A stretch of 64,000 bases of DNA from Rhizobium rhizogenes NBRC 13257 (lineage in GTDB: Bacteria > Pseudomonadota > Alphaproteobacteria > Rhizobiales > Rhizobiaceae): NCBI RefSeq assembly GCF_000696095.1, contig NZ_BAYX01000004.1, positions 248,001 through 312,000 on the forward strand, in the 5' to 3' direction. The translations under genes and the position numbers were made by a program. This document shows, one piece after another, positions 27,054-36,093 of this stretch; the stretch's first letter is position 1, and each line of letters starts with the position of its first letter. Under the pieces are notes generated by a model, which saw nothing but the letters and a program-made list of their open reading frames with translations, did not search any database and had not been told where the DNA came from.

Positions 27054-27884
27054 GTGACCAATCAATCGACAATCACTTTCAACGACGGCAATTCCATTCC
27101 GCAGGTCGGTCTCGGCGTCTGGCAGACGCCGGAAAACGTCGCGCCCTCGGCGGTCAGCACCGCATTGAAGGCCGGCTATCGTCATGTCGACACCGCTGCC
27201 ATCTATGAGAACGAAGATGGCGTCGGCGAGGGTATGCGCCAGTCCGGCGTCGCCCGCAAGGACATCTTCCTCACCACCAAGCTCTGGAACGACGAGCAGG
27301 GCTTCGACTCGACCCTGAAGGCCTTCGACGCGAGCCTGAAGCGGCTCGGCACCGATTATGTCGATCTCTATCTCATCCACTGGCCGGCACCGCGCCGCGA
27401 CCGCTACGCCGACACCTGGAAGGCTTTCCTGCGTCTCAAGGAAGAAGGTCGCGCCCGCTCCATCGGCGTTTCCAACTTTGCCAAGGAGCATCTGGACCGC
27501 ATCATCGGCGAAACCGGCGTGACGCCGGTGCTGAACCAGATCGAGCTGCATCCGACCTTCCAGCAGAAGGCGCTGCGCGAGGTGCATGACAAGCTCGGCA
27601 TCAAGACGGAATCCTGGAGCCCGCTCGGCCAGGGCAAGTTGCTTAGCAATGCTGTGATCGGCAAGGTCGCCGCCAAGCACGGCCGCACACCGGCCCAGGT
27701 GATCATCCGCTGGCACATCGACAACGGCCTGATCGTCATCCCGAAATCGGTGACCCCGAGCCGCATCGAGGAAAACCTCAAGGTGTTTGATTTCAAGCTC
27801 GATGCCGAAGATCTGGCGGGGATCGCCAAGCTGGATTCGGCTGGCGGACGTATCGGACCGGACCCGGTGACGGCGACGTTCTGA
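27054..27884 (+). CDS. Aldo/keto reductase
   Basis: This is an NADPH-dependent carbonyl reductase of 276 residues in the AKR5 (2,5-diketo-gluconate reductase-like) group. Catalytic residues occur in GYRHVDTAAIYENEDGVG (Asp and Tyr, about 43-60), FLTTKLWN (Lys) and YLIHWPAP (His, about 106). The cofactor region PKSVTPSRIEENLKVFDF lies near the C-terminus. The GTG start is supported by GGAGAG seven bases upstream. The physiological substrate is unknown. A strong bidirectional terminator follows. Confidence 0.92.
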   Translation: MTNQSTITFNDGNSIPQVGLGVWQTPENVAPSAVSTALKAGYRHVDTAAIYENEDGVGEGMRQSGVARKDIFLTTKLWNDEQGFDSTLKAFDASLKRLGTDYVDLYLIHWPAPRRDRYADTWKAFLRLKEEGRARSIGVSNFAKEHLDRIIGETGVTPVLNQIELHPTFQQKALREVHDKLGIKTESWSPLGQGKLLSNAVIGKVAAKHGRTPAQVIIRWHIDNGLIVIPKSVTPSRIEENLKVFDFKLDAEDLAGIAKLDSAGGRIGPDPVTATF

Positions 27885-27916
27885 GTGGATGGATTGGCGG
27901 AAATTCCGCCTGTGTC

Positions 27917-27950
27917 AAAGAGGCCCGGAGCTTACGTTCCGGGCCTCTTT
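27917..27950. terminator. Bidirectional terminator
   Basis: AAAGAGGCCCGGA and TCCGGGCCTCTTT form a perfect 13-base stem around an 8-base loop, with A and T ends on both strands. It separates the aldo/keto reductase gene from the convergent SnoaL-like gene. Confidence 0.9.
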
Positions 27951-27964
27951 GAGTTTGGAGATTA

Positions 27965-28378
27965 TTACTTCGGAAGAGCCCCGATTTGTTGCATCAGCCC
28001 AAGAAGGTCGGGTTGGCCATATTCCTCCACGATCTGACCGTCGCTCAGATGGTAGATGTTGAGAGCCTGAACCGATATTTGCTTTCCGGTGGCGGGAACC
28101 CCGAAGAAGGTTCCTTTGTGCGTCCCGTGCATCATGAAGCGCACGGCGATCTTGTCCTGTTCAGTCACAGTTTCCTGAAGCGTCCACTGTATGTCCGGGA
28201 AACCGCCTCGCATCATATCGATGATTGCCATGTAACCGGACGGCCCCTTCATCGGCTCGGGACGGCCCGGCACGAAAAAGATCGCATTCGGAGATACAAG
28301 CTCTTCGGCCATCTTGGCATCGGCCGTATTTATGAAGTCGACGAACCGCTTCATGAAGTGGTTGTTCGTGTCTGTCAT
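27965..28378 (-). CDS. SnoaL-like (NTF2-fold) protein
   Basis: This 137-residue protein has the SnoaL/ester-cyclase-like pattern: HFMKRFVDFINTADAKMAEEL at the N-terminus, then FFVPGRPEPMKGPSGYMA, PDIQWTLQETVTEQDKIAVR and GTHKGTFFGVPATGKQISVQ. NTF2-fold proteins of this type are often small hydrolases, cyclases or binding proteins. It precedes no obvious pathway; the NADPH reductase gene upstream on the same strand (46 bases) may be co-transcribed. Confidence 0.85.
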   Translation of the reverse strand: MTDTNNHFMKRFVDFINTADAKMAEELVSPNAIFFVPGRPEPMKGPSGYMAIIDMMRGGFPDIQWTLQETVTEQDKIAVRFMMHGTHKGTFFGVPATGKQISVQALNIYHLSDGQIVEEYGQPDLLGLMQQIGALPK

Positions 28379-28424
28379 CGGGAACTCCTTTTGCGGGCTG
28401 ATTGCTCAGTCTGCTGCACCGGTC

Positions 28425-29051
28425 TCAGACCTGAACCCAGGCGGGCGCCACGGAGGGGCCTTTGCCGAGGAAGAAGCCGAAGTGGATGTTCATCTCGCCG
28501 ATGGGTTCGATGAAGCGGGCATTGGTCAGCTCTCCCGCATTGACCGGCTCGAAGCCGATGGCCTTGGCGATGTTCGATACGGTTTCCTTTGCCGGCTCGT
28601 CATTGCCGGCGACGAACACCTGCAGGGTCTTTCCGTTGCGTGCCTCGATCGGCAGAAGTGTCGCGAATATCGTGTTGAAAGCCTTCACCACGGTGGCCGT
28701 CGGCACCAGCGCCTGAATTTCCTCGGCCGCCGACGTCGAATGACCGACCAGCAATCCTCGGTAATCGGCCGTGATGGGGTTCGAGATGTCGACGAGCACC
28801 TTGCCCGTGAGGTCTCCCGCCGCCTTCAATGCCTCTCCTATCGCGCCATAGGGGAGAGCCAGAATGGCGACATCCGCCAGCTTGACGGCTGCTGCAATGC
28901 CGCCTCCTTCGACATTGGCGCCCAGTTCGGCGGCCAGTTCGGCGGCCTTTGCTGGATCGCGGTGACCGATGACCAGTTCACAACCTGCTCCGGCCAGCGC
29001 GTGAGCAAGGCCTGCTCCCATGTTACCAGTGCCGATAATTGCGATTTTCAT
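28425..29051 (-). CDS. NADPH-dependent F420 reductase-like oxidoreductase
   Basis: This is a 208-residue protein with an N-terminal Rossmann motif IAIIGTGNMGAGLAHALAG and the following VIGHRDPAK, where an Arg suits NADPH. It belongs to the FNO-like/NAD(P)-binding group (pyrroline-5-carboxylate reductase-related N-terminus). Rhizobia do not make coenzyme F420 to my knowledge, so the true partner is probably a different electron acceptor. The start is ATG 29051, exactly at the Rossmann strand. It is divergent from a LysR regulator that probably controls it. Confidence 0.82.
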   Translation of the reverse strand: MKIAIIGTGNMGAGLAHALAGAGCELVIGHRDPAKAAELAAELGANVEGGGIAAAVKLADVAILALPYGAIGEALKAAGDLTGKVLVDISNPITADYRGLLVGHSTSAAEEIQALVPTATVVKAFNTIFATLLPIEARNGKTLQVFVAGNDEPAKETVSNIAKAIGFEPVNAGELTNARFIEPIGEMNIHFGFFLGKGPSVAPAWVQV

Positions 29052-29091
29052 GTCCGTCGCTCCTTTGTGATTGCTGACGGAATGAATAGGA

Positions 29092-29111
29092 TTATTCTCA
29101 TATCGGGATAA
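29092..29111 (+). promoter_or_regulatory. Candidate LysR binding site
   Basis: TTAT, twelve bases and ATAA form an interrupted dyad in the 100-base gap between the reductase and LysR genes. The size is compatible with a T-N11-A type LysR site, but the arms are short. Confidence 0.3.
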
Positions 29112-29151
29112 ATAGTCGATTTTACGCAGCACTTGAAATGGATTGTTTCTA

Positions 29152-30048
29152 ATGGACCGGTTCTCCAGCATGAGCATCTTCGTCAAAGCCGTGGAGCTGG
29201 GGTCGTTCAGTGCTGCTGCCGACGCCTTGAACATGTCGCCGCAGCTTGTCGGTAAACATGTGCAATTCCTGGAGCATCATCTGGGTGTCCGGCTTCTGAA
29301 CCGAACCACCCGCCGGCAGCACCTGACCGAGGTCGGCAGCCTGTTCTACGAGCGTTCGCGCAACATACTGGCGGAAGTCGAATCCGCGGAAGCTTTGGCG
29401 GCGGAAACGCGCGCGGTTCCTCGGGGCAGGTTGAGGGTCAGTGCCCCCGTGACCTTCGGAATCAACGCCCTTGCGCCCAAATTGCCCGAATATTTGAAGG
29501 CATATCCGGAGGTCTCGATTGACCTGTCACTGTCGAACCGATTGGTTGACCTGATAGACGAGGGATATGATGCGATCTTCCGCGTCGGGGAGTTGTCGGA
29601 CAGCGGATTGATCGCCCGGCGCCTGGATCCCTACCGCCTCATTATTTGTGCGGCCCCGCGTTATCTTGAGTCTCGTGGAACGCCCCGTACACCAGGCGAT
29701 CTCGTAGATCACGAGTGCCTGATCTTTTCGCATACGCGTTTGAGAACGCATTGGGCCTTCGAAGGACCGGACGGATATGTCGATGTTCCCATATCGGGGC
29801 GGTTGACGGTCGACAGCGGCGAAGCCTTGCTTCAGGCGGCGGTGGCAGGGCTTGGGATCATTTTCCAGCCCCTCGAACTGATCCGCGCGAGCATCGAATC
29901 GGGGCAACTGGTGCCTATCCTGCCGGAGTACAAGATACCGACACGCCCGTTGCATGTTCTCTACGCCCCTGATCGCCGCATCACCCCGAAATTGCGCAGT
30001 TTCCTTGACTACGTGGTCGCGGAATTCGGCAAGGAGGCATCAGCTTAG
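29152..30048 (+). CDS. LysR-family transcriptional regulator
   Basis: This 298-residue LysR protein has its helix-turn-helix at about residues 18-40 (GSFSAAADALNMSPQLVGKHV) followed by LLNRTTRRQHLTEVG, and an effector-binding domain from about residue 90 (GRLRVSAPVTFGINAL). The subgroup resembles those that control divergent NAD(P)H oxidoreductase genes. The start is ATG 29152 because MDRFSSMSIFVKAVE matches the family N-terminus. It faces the reductase gene across a 100-base region. Confidence 0.92.
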   Translation: MDRFSSMSIFVKAVELGSFSAAADALNMSPQLVGKHVQFLEHHLGVRLLNRTTRRQHLTEVGSLFYERSRNILAEVESAEALAAETRAVPRGRLRVSAPVTFGINALAPKLPEYLKAYPEVSIDLSLSNRLVDLIDEGYDAIFRVGELSDSGLIARRLDPYRLIICAAPRYLESRGTPRTPGDLVDHECLIFSHTRLRTHWAFEGPDGYVDVPISGRLTVDSGEALLQAAVAGLGIIFQPLELIRASIESGQLVPILPEYKIPTRPLHVLYAPDRRITPKLRSFLDYVVAEFGKEASA

Positions 30049-30088
30049 TTAGGGCGTTGCTCGCATCCTCGAGTGGCCTTGGCTCAAG

Positions 30089-30616
30089 CTATTCATTCGA
30101 AGCTACAGCCGTAGTCTTTTCTTCCGGCGCGAACATTTCGAAGCCGGCTAAATATTTTCCGAGCAAGGCGTCGAGCGTCGTCTTCTCCTCTTCCGTGAGG
30201 CTCGATACGAGCCGAGCCTGTGTCTCGACATGGGCGGTTACGGCCGCGTCGATCAGCGCAAAGCCATTTTCGGTCAACGACACCAGAAAGCTTCGGCCGT
30301 CATCGGGATTGGGGCTGCGGGTGACGAGGCCTGTCTTTTCCAGTTGATCGATGCGATTGGTCATCGTGCCGGAGGTCACCATCATGGTGGCCATCAGGTC
30401 GTTGGGGGAGAGGGTGTAAGGCGCGCCCGAGCGGCGCAGGGTGGCCAGGACATCGAAAGCCGGACCGTTCAGATCGAATTGCGCAAAGGTCTTGCCCATC
30501 TCGCGGCTAAGGTGATGGGCGAGGTTTCCGATGCGGCCGATCAGCCCCATCGGAGCGACGTCGAGGTCGGGCCGTTCCCGGTGCCATTGAGCGAGAATTT
30601 TGTCGATACGATCCAT
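30089..30616 (-). CDS. MarR-family transcriptional regulator
   Basis: This is a winged-helix repressor of 175 residues. The recognition part is LSPNDLMATMMVTSGTMTNRIDQLEKTGLV (about residues 69-98) and the wing is RSPNPDDGRSFLVSLT, with the D-x-R motif typical of MarR. An N-terminal extension of about 30 residues precedes the dimer helices. It is divergent from an EamA exporter gene, and two palindromes between them are strong operator candidates, so it most likely represses the exporter and itself until a phenolic or similar ligand binds. Confidence 0.92.
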   Translation of the reverse strand: MDRIDKILAQWHRERPDLDVAPMGLIGRIGNLAHHLSREMGKTFAQFDLNGPAFDVLATLRRSGAPYTLSPNDLMATMMVTSGTMTNRIDQLEKTGLVTRSPNPDDGRSFLVSLTENGFALIDAAVTAHVETQARLVSSLTEEEKTTLDALLGKYLAGFEMFAPEEKTTAVASNE

Positions 30617-30637
30617 GCGCAGACATCGCCATGGAAT

Positions 30638-30681
30638 TATCTTGACGTCAAGGTATTTTGAACTATCTTGAAGTCAAGATA
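30638..30681 (+). promoter_or_regulatory. Pair of MarR-type palindromic operators
   Basis: Two copies of an 18-base palindrome occur: TATCTTGACGTCAAGGTA (30638-30655) and TATCTTGAAGTCAAGATA (30664-30681), centres 26 bases apart. The TATCTTGAnnTCAAGATA form is typical of MarR-family sites. They fill the region between the two divergent genes and the second sits just 18 bases before the exporter start. Confidence 0.88.
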
Positions 30682-30698
30682 AATTTGAGGCTCGTGCC

Positions 30699-31601
30699 AT
30701 GACCCGCAATTCCGACCTGTTGCTGACCGCGATCGCGCCGGCGATCTGGGGTAGCACCTATCTGGTGACGACCGAACTCTTGCCGGCCGGCTATCCGCTA
30801 ACGGTCGCCATGCTGCGCGCCTTGCCGGCGGGGCTGCTGCTGCTCGCCATCGTGCGGCGCCTGCCGGATGGGATCTGGTGGCCGCGGTCGCTCGTTCTTG
30901 GTGCGCTGAACTTCTCGATTTTCTGGTGGATGCTATTCATCTCGGCCTATCGGTTGCCGGGCGGGGTGGCGGCCACCGTCGGCGCGATCCAGCCGCTGAT
31001 CGTCATCGTGCTGGCGCGGCTATTGCTCGGTTCGCCGATCCGTGGCCTTTCGGTTATAGCGGCGATTGCCGGGATAGCCGGTGTCGCGCTTCTTATTCTT
31101 ACACCGCAGGCAACGCTCGATCCGATCGGCATTGCGGCGGGCATTGGCGGCGCTTTTTCCATGGCGGCGGGCACGGTGCTCAGCCGCCGCTGGCGGCCAC
31201 CCGTCTCGCCGCTCACCTTCACCGCATGGCAATTGACGGCCGGGGGCTTGCTGTTGCTGCCTTTCGCCCTGATGCTGGAGCCGCCGCTTCCGCATCTGAC
31301 GGGCGCCAATATTCTGGGCTTTGCCTATCTCGGCCTGATCGGCGCCGCGCTCACCTATATTCTCTGGTTTCGCGGTCTATCGCGGCTGGAGCCGTCCGTG
31401 GTCTCGCCGCTCGGGTTTCTGAGCCCGACGACTGCCGTTATCCTCGGCTGGTGGGTGCTGGGCCAGCAGCTCAGCCCGATGCAGATATTCGGCATTGTCG
31501 TCGTGCTTGGCAGCGTCTGGCTCAGCCAGCGGGCGCAATTGGCTCCATCTGTTGAAAGATCGGTGGTCACCGAGCCTTCCACACTTACGTCGAAGCGATA
31601 A
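30699..31601 (+). CDS. EamA/DMT-family exporter
   Basis: This 10-helix inner-membrane protein of 300 residues has two EamA repeats (about 8-135 and 148-285). Seen are APAIWGSTYLVTTELLPAGYP at the first helix, PGGVAATVGAIQPLIVIV and the second-repeat ending SRLEPSVVSPLGFLSPTTAV. Members export amino acids, aromatic compounds or drugs. The MarR gene and operators just upstream suggest induction by the exported compound or a relative of it. Confidence 0.9.
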   Translation: MTRNSDLLLTAIAPAIWGSTYLVTTELLPAGYPLTVAMLRALPAGLLLLAIVRRLPDGIWWPRSLVLGALNFSIFWWMLFISAYRLPGGVAATVGAIQPLIVIVLARLLLGSPIRGLSVIAAIAGIAGVALLILTPQATLDPIGIAAGIGGAFSMAAGTVLSRRWRPPVSPLTFTAWQLTAGGLLLLPFALMLEPPLPHLTGANILGFAYLGLIGAALTYILWFRGLSRLEPSVVSPLGFLSPTTAVILGWWVLGQQLSPMQIFGIVVVLGSVWLSQRAQLAPSVERSVVTEPSTLTSKR

Positions 31602-31616
31602 GGTCTGTTCAAGCCC

Positions 31617-31647
31617 AACAAAAAAGGCGGCCCGGAGGCCGCCTTTT
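31617..31647 (-). terminator. Terminator of leuC
   Basis: On the minus strand AAAAGGCGGCC, a TCCG loop and GGCCGCCTTTT form a perfect 11-base stem followed by a further run of T before GTTGG. It may also stop transcription from the exporter gene on the plus strand. Confidence 0.88.
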
Positions 31648-31669
31648 GCAGTCGATCAGTTAATACCGA

Positions 31670-33079
31670 TCAATTCCATTCGCGGATATCGACGAAGTGG
31701 CCGGCGATTGCCGCGGCCGCTGCCATGGCGGGCGAGACCAGATGGGTGCGGCCCTTGAAGCCCTGGCGGCCTTCAAAGTTGCGGTTCGAGGTCGAGGCGC
31801 AGCGTTCGCCCGGCTTCAGGCGGTCGTCATTCATGGCCAGGCACATGGAACAGCCAGGCTCGCGCCAGTCGAAGCCGGCGGCCTTGAAGATCTTGTCGAG
31901 GCCTTCGGCTTCCGCCTGTTCCTTGACCAGACCGGAGCCCGGAACGATCATCGCGTCGACGGTGGATGCCACGGTCTTGCCTTCGACGACCTTGGCAACG
32001 GCGCGCAGGTCTTCGATGCGGCCGTTGGTGCAGGAGCCGATGAAGACGCGGTCGATGTTGATCTCGGTCATCGGCGTGCCCGGCTTCAGGCCCATATAGT
32101 CCAGCGCGCGCCACTTGGAGGTGCGCTTGTTCTCGTCCTGGATCTCGTCCGGGTTCGGAACGATGCCCTGAACGGAGACGACGTCTTCGGGCGAGGAACC
32201 CCAGGAGACGATCGGCGGCAGGGCGGCGGCGTCGAGCACGACGACGCGGTCGTAATGTGCGCCTTCATCTGTCTGCAGCGTCTTCCAGTAGGCGATCGCC
32301 TGCTCCAGGGCTTCGCCCGTCGGCGAGCGCGGCTTGCCCTTGATGTATTCGAAGGTGGTCTCGTCAGGGGCGATGAGGCCGGCGCGGGCACCGCCTTCGA
32401 TCGACATGTTGCAGATCGTCATGCGGCCTTCCATCGACAGTGCGCGGATGGCTTCGCCCGCATATTCGATGACGTAGCCGGTGCCGCCGGCAGTGCCGAT
32501 TTCGCCGATGATGGCAAGGATGATGTCCTTGGCGGTGACGCCGGCCGGCAGCTGGCCGTCAACGCGCACGAGCATGTTCTTCGCCTTCTTCTGGATCAGC
32601 GTCTGGGTCGCCAGAACGTGTTCCACTTCAGACGTGCCGATGCCGTGCGCCAGCGAGCCGAAGGCGCCGTGGGTCGAGGTGTGGCTGTCGCCGCAGACGA
32701 TGGTCATGCCGGGCAGGGTGAAGCCCTGTTCCGGGCCGATAATGTGGACGATGCCCTGGCGCTTGTCGCTTGCCGAATAATATTCGACGCCGAATTCGGC
32801 GGCGTTGGTGGCGAGCGCCTCGACCTGGATGCGGCTTTCCTCGTTCTTGATGCCGAGATGGCGATCGGGTGAGGTCGGAACGTTGTGGTCGACGACAGCA
32901 AGCGTCTTTTCCGGGGCGCGGACCTTGCGGCCGGTCATGCGCAGGCCTTCGAATGCCTGCGGCGACGTCACTTCATGGACGAGGTGACGGTCGATGTAGA
33001 GAAGACAGGTGCCGTCGTCCTGGCTGTCGACGAGATGGTCATCCCAGATTTTATCGTAAAGGGTACGTGGAGCGCTCAT
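31670..33079 (-). CDS. leuC: 3-isopropylmalate dehydratase large subunit
   Basis: This aconitase-family enzyme of leucine biosynthesis interconverts 2- and 3-isopropylmalate together with LeuD. It has the expected 469 residues. The three cysteine ligands of the 4Fe-4S cluster lie in [13 protein letters not shown] and in [11 protein letters not shown] near the C-terminus. The substrate-binding [14 protein letters not shown] block (about residues 128-141) and [10 protein letters not shown] are present. leuD and leuB are not in the window. Confidence 0.96.
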   Translation of the reverse strand: MSAPRTLYDKIWDDHLVDSQDDGTCLLYIDRHLVHEVTSPQAFEGLRMTGRKVRAPEKTLAVVDHNVPTSPDRHLGIKNEESRIQVEALATNAAEFGVEYYSASDKRQGIVHIIGPEQGFTLPGMTIVCGDSHTSTHGAFGSLAHGIGTSEVEHVLATQTLIQKKAKNMLVRVDGQLPAGVTAKDIILAIIGEIGTAGGTGYVIEYAGEAIRALSMEGRMTICNMSIEGGARAGLIAPDETTFEYIKGKPRSPTGEALEQAIAYWKTLQTDEGAHYDRVVVLDAAALPPIVSWGSSPEDVVSVQGIVPNPDEIQDENKRTSKWRALDYMGLKPGTPMTEINIDRVFIGSCTNGRIEDLRAVAKVVEGKTVASTVDAMIVPGSGLVKEQAEAEGLDKIFKAAGFDWREPGCSMCLAMNDDRLKPGERCASTSNRNFEGRQGFKGRTHLVSPAMAAAAAIAGHFVDIREWN

Positions 33080-33148
33080 GGCTACAGATCCATATTGGCA
33101 TTGTCGAAATAGGGGGTGACGGATCAGGACCGCCGGCCTCGGGTGTGA

Positions 33149-33283
33149 TCAGCGAAGTCGGCTGTTGAGCGCGCCCGAAATCATCGCAAAGAATCGTGCC
33201 GGCAGGCGCTTGTGGTCCTGCAGCACAAAAATCGTGACGAATTGTCCGTCTTTGCTCATGATCCTAGTCATGGCGTTGCTCAT
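33149..33283 (-). CDS. Possible 44-residue small protein upstream of leuC
   Basis: An open frame starts at ATG 33283 and codes for 44 residues beginning MSNAMTRIMSKDG, with FVTIFVLQDHKRLPARFF in the middle. It lies in the 270-base gap before leuC on the same strand. The ribosome site is weak (CGGAAAA). It has no run of Leu codons, so it is not a classical leucine attenuator peptide. I do not recognise a family. It might be spurious. Confidence 0.25.
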   Translation of the reverse strand: MSNAMTRIMSKDGQFVTIFVLQDHKRLPARFFAMISGALNSRLR

Positions 33284-33348
33284 ATCAATTTTCCGAAGTC
33301 TCGGCAATGCTGACGTTTGGCCGCAAAGGATTGCGATGATACCCCGCG

Positions 33349-34173
33349 TCAGCGCATATGCCGCTCCCGCATCCGCTTTTCGAACTTTCGCAGCACCAGC
33401 GACAGCCCAATCGTCAGGATCAGGTAGATATAGGCGAGGATCGAGTAGCTTTCAAAGTAGCGGAAGGAGCCGGACGAATAGATCTTGGCAAGCTGGGTGA
33501 TATCGGCGACGCCGAGCACCGAGACCAGCGAGCTGTCCTTCACCATCGCGATGAAATCGTTGGAGAGCGGCGGGAAGATGACGCGAAACGCCTGCGGCGC
33601 GATGACATGGCGGAAACGCCGGTAGCGCGACAGGCCGAGCGCCTTCGCCGCTTCGATTTGGCCCGGATCGACTGCCTGGATACCGGCGCGAAAAACCTCG
33701 GCGATGAAGGCGGCATAGGCGATCATCAAGGCCACGATCGCCCGCCACATCAGCGGCACGTCGCGCACCAGCAGAGGCTCAGTCCAGCCGGCGGAGGCGA
33801 GCGGCGATGTGGCGGTATTGTAGAGCGCGACGAAAGCCGGCGCGCCGACGAAGGCGATGTAGGACAGCAGGACCAGGATCGGGATGCCGCGTATGACTTC
33901 GACATAGAAGCGGGCGATCTGGCGCAGGATCAGGCTGTCGGAGAGGCCCAGCAGCGCAATGCCGAGGCCGAGCGCCATCGCCAGCGCGAAGGCGACGAGC
34001 GTGACGAAGATGGTGGTGCCGATGCCCTGGACGATGGTCTTGAAGACTTGGGCGTAAAGATCGCTGGTGACGATGGCGATTGCGGTGGCAATACCGATGA
34101 GAACAAGGACGACCAGCCACCAGGGAAAGTCGTCCTTGCTATAGTGTCCGCTCGGGCCTGCTTGCAGCGCCAT
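33349..34173 (-). CDS. Polar amino-acid ABC transporter permease (HisM/GlnP family)
   Basis: This is an inner-membrane permease of 274 residues with about five helices. The HisMQ-type pattern is seen at ARFYVEVIRGIPILVLLSYI (about residues 88-107) and in the EAA loop GQIEAAKALGLSRYRRFRHVIAPQAF. It has an N-terminal extra helix (WWLVVLVLIGIATAIAIV). It is encoded just downstream of a binding-protein gene. No ATPase or second permease gene adjoins, so it may be a homodimer that borrows an ATPase from elsewhere. Confidence 0.9.
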   Translation of the reverse strand: MALQAGPSGHYSKDDFPWWLVVLVLIGIATAIAIVTSDLYAQVFKTIVQGIGTTIFVTLVAFALAMALGLGIALLGLSDSLILRQIARFYVEVIRGIPILVLLSYIAFVGAPAFVALYNTATSPLASAGWTEPLLVRDVPLMWRAIVALMIAYAAFIAEVFRAGIQAVDPGQIEAAKALGLSRYRRFRHVIAPQAFRVIFPPLSNDFIAMVKDSSLVSVLGVADITQLAKIYSSGSFRYFESYSILAYIYLILTIGLSLVLRKFEKRMRERHMR

Positions 34174-34207
34174 TAAAGCGGGCTTCCGGTTTCAAACCGC
34201 ATCTGGC

Positions 34208-35005
34208 TTACTGGCCCATCTTGTAGTCGAGGAACCATTTCTTGTTCAGCGCCTCGAAAGTGCCGTCGGCCTTCAGGCTGGCGATCGCGGCATTGATCGG
34301 GGCAACGAGATCGGAGCCCTTCGGGAAGATGAAGCCGAAGTCCTCGGTGCCGAGCGGGCCGCCGATCATCTTCAGGCCGCCGTTGGAAGCATCGACATAG
34401 CCCTTGCCGGCGGTGCCGTCGGTCAGAACAGTGTCGACGTCGCCGGTCTTCAACGCCTGCACGGTGGCGCCAAAGGTCTCGAACAGCTTGATGCGCGGGT
34501 TCTGCTCGTTGCCGTCGAGTACTTCGTAGACGGCGGTGTAGAAGGGGGTCGTGCCCGGCTGCGCGCCGACCAGCCCGTCCTTGAAGGCGGAGAAGCTCTT
34601 GGCGTCGGTAAAGCGCTTCTCGTCGCTGCGCACCAGCATGAACTGCTGCGAGCGCATATAGGGGTCGGAGAAGTCGACCTTCTGCTTCCGGTCTTCCTTG
34701 ATGGTGATGCCGGTCATGCCGATGTTGTACTGGCCCTGGGAGACGGCCTGGATCATCGCGTCCCAGCTGGTGTTCTGGTACTCGACCTTGAAGTTCAGTC
34801 GCTTGGCGATCTCGTTCATCGCGTCATATTCCCAGCCGATCGCCTTGCCGGACTTGGGGTCGACGAACTGCAGCGGCGGATAGGCATTCTCGGTGACGAC
34901 GACGACGGTCTTGCCGTTGAGGTTCGGCAGGTCGGCGGCGAAAGAGGCGAAAGGTGCAAGCACCAGGGCCGTGAGACCCAGAAGAAAAGAACGACGGAAT
35001 GCCAT
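34208..35005 (-). CDS. Polar amino-acid ABC transporter binding protein
   Basis: This is a family-3 solute-binding protein (265 residues). The signal peptide [19 protein letters not shown] ends near SFAAD. Mature features are [35 protein letters not shown] and [16 protein letters not shown], characteristic of the glutamine/arginine/cystine family. The start at 35005 is set by AAGGGGAA. It is the first gene of a two-gene unit with the permease, 34 bases apart. The ligand is not evident. Confidence 0.9.
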   Translation of the reverse strand: MAFRRSFLLGLTALVLAPFASFAADLPNLNGKTVVVVTENAYPPLQFVDPKSGKAIGWEYDAMNEIAKRLNFKVEYQNTSWDAMIQAVSQGQYNIGMTGITIKEDRKQKVDFSDPYMRSQQFMLVRSDEKRFTDAKSFSAFKDGLVGAQPGTTPFYTAVYEVLDGNEQNPRIKLFETFGATVQALKTGDVDTVLTDGTAGKGYVDASNGGLKMIGGPLGTEDFGFIFPKGSDLVAPINAAIASLKADGTFEALNKKWFLDYKMGQ

Positions 35006-35165
35006 GGAAATTCCCCTTATAGTGTGTTGGAAAATTGTCATATTTTTAAAGCCGATGGCAAGGCTATTGCCATGGTCGTCACGATAAAAACAGAAAAGCA
35101 GCTCCAAAGCCGTCGGCTTATGGAGAATTTTTCTTCGCGCCCAGCCGCCCTTGGTCGCCCCCAAC

Positions 35166-35191
35166 AAAAAAAGGCGACCCGAAGGCCGCCT
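35166..35191 (-). terminator. Terminator of rplS
   Basis: On the minus strand AGGCGGCC, a TTCG tetraloop and GGTCGCCT (one G-T wobble) are followed by seven T. It stands just after the L19 gene and before the binding-protein gene. Confidence 0.88.
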
Positions 35192-35220
35192 TGATTTCCA
35201 CAATCCGAAAGGATCGAGAC

Positions 35221-35775
35221 TTATTCTGCTGCCGGTTCAGCGGCTGCGGCTGCTTCTGCAGCAGCTGCTGCTTCGGCTGCGGCCTTTGCTTCGGCGGCTT
35301 CAGCTGCTGCCTTTTCGGCTGCGAGAGCCTGGGCTGCAGCAACCTTTTCGGCTTCGATGCGAGCCTTTTCAGCGAGAAGCGCCTGGCGCTCGGCGTCGTT
35401 GAGCTTGCGGGCGCGCGTGCCGGTGTTTTCAACGATACGGGCAGCCTTGCCGCGCAGGTCGCGCAGGTAATAGAGCTTGGCGCGACGGACCTTACCGCGG
35501 CGAACGATTTCGACGCTTTCGATCATCGGCGAGTAAACCGGGAATACGCGCTCGACGCCTTCGCCGTAGGAGATCTTGCGAACGGTGAAATTTTCCTGCA
35601 GACCGCCGCCGGAGCGAGCGATGCAGACGCCTTCATAGGCCTGCACGCGGGTACGGGTGCCTTCCGTGACCTTCACGTTGACGCGAAGGGTGTCGCCAGC
35701 GGAAAAGTCGGGGAGCGTGCGCTTGGCTTCGATCTTGGCAGCCTGTTCGGCTTCCAACTGCTGAATGATGTTCAT
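35221..35775 (-). CDS. rplS: 50S ribosomal protein L19 with Ala-rich C-terminal extension
   Basis: L19 lies at the interface of the 30S and 50S subunits. The core (about residues 1-125) has [44 protein letters not shown] and the [17 protein letters not shown] signature. Beyond residue 130 comes a 55-residue tail almost entirely of Ala, Glu and Lys, likely one long helix; E. coli L19 has 115 residues in all. Similar tails are known in rhizobial L19. Unlike in many genomes, trmD is not next to it but 7 kb away. Confidence 0.95.
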   Translation of the reverse strand: MNIIQQLEAEQAAKIEAKRTLPDFSAGDTLRVNVKVTEGTRTRVQAYEGVCIARSGGGLQENFTVRKISYGEGVERVFPVYSPMIESVEIVRRGKVRRAKLYYLRDLRGKAARIVENTGTRARKLNDAERQALLAEKARIEAEKVAAAQALAAEKAAAEAAEAKAAAEAAAAAEAAAAAEPAAE

Positions 35776-36093
35776 GTTATCAACCTCGTTGTTGCTTCAA
35801 CAGCCAGAGCGCCCTGAGTGCTCTATCCTTGGTTGGATCCTTAAGATCTCGCCTTGGATATATGCCTATAAAGGCAGGGGCGAATGCGTCTGCTTTTCTT
35901 TGGTGGTTGATGGGAAATTTCCCATGCCGGGCGCGCACATACCCTATTGCTGCGCCTTTGTCACCCCTTGGCGGGGAATTTCGTGCGCGGAAGGCGGCTT
36001 TTCCGGGTTTTCGCTATGCGCGCGGCGCCCCGGGCGACTTAAATGCCAAGAGGTGGCTGTCTATGTCGAATTTGGTGTCGGTGTCAAAAGACC
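35776..36093. other. rplS upstream region and 3' flank of the carbamoyltransferase-like gene
   Basis: No gene is seen here. On the minus strand the rplS leader has a GAGG ribosome site and a small hairpin (AGAGC, nine bases, GCTCT near 35805-35823). An AT-rich patch near 35860-35875 could be its -10 region. rplS therefore seems to have its own promoter. Longer open frames across this area lack codon bias and family features. Confidence 0.45.

Noticed and set aside
31697..32872. 391-codon open frame antisense to leuC
   Set aside because: It is a shadow of leuC; the Gly/Asp/Ala/Val composition and lack of domains indicate no gene.
33165..33500. 111-codon plus-strand frame between leuC and the amino-acid permease
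   Set aside because: It runs antisense into the permease gene, is Ser/Arg-rich and has no ribosome site or family features.
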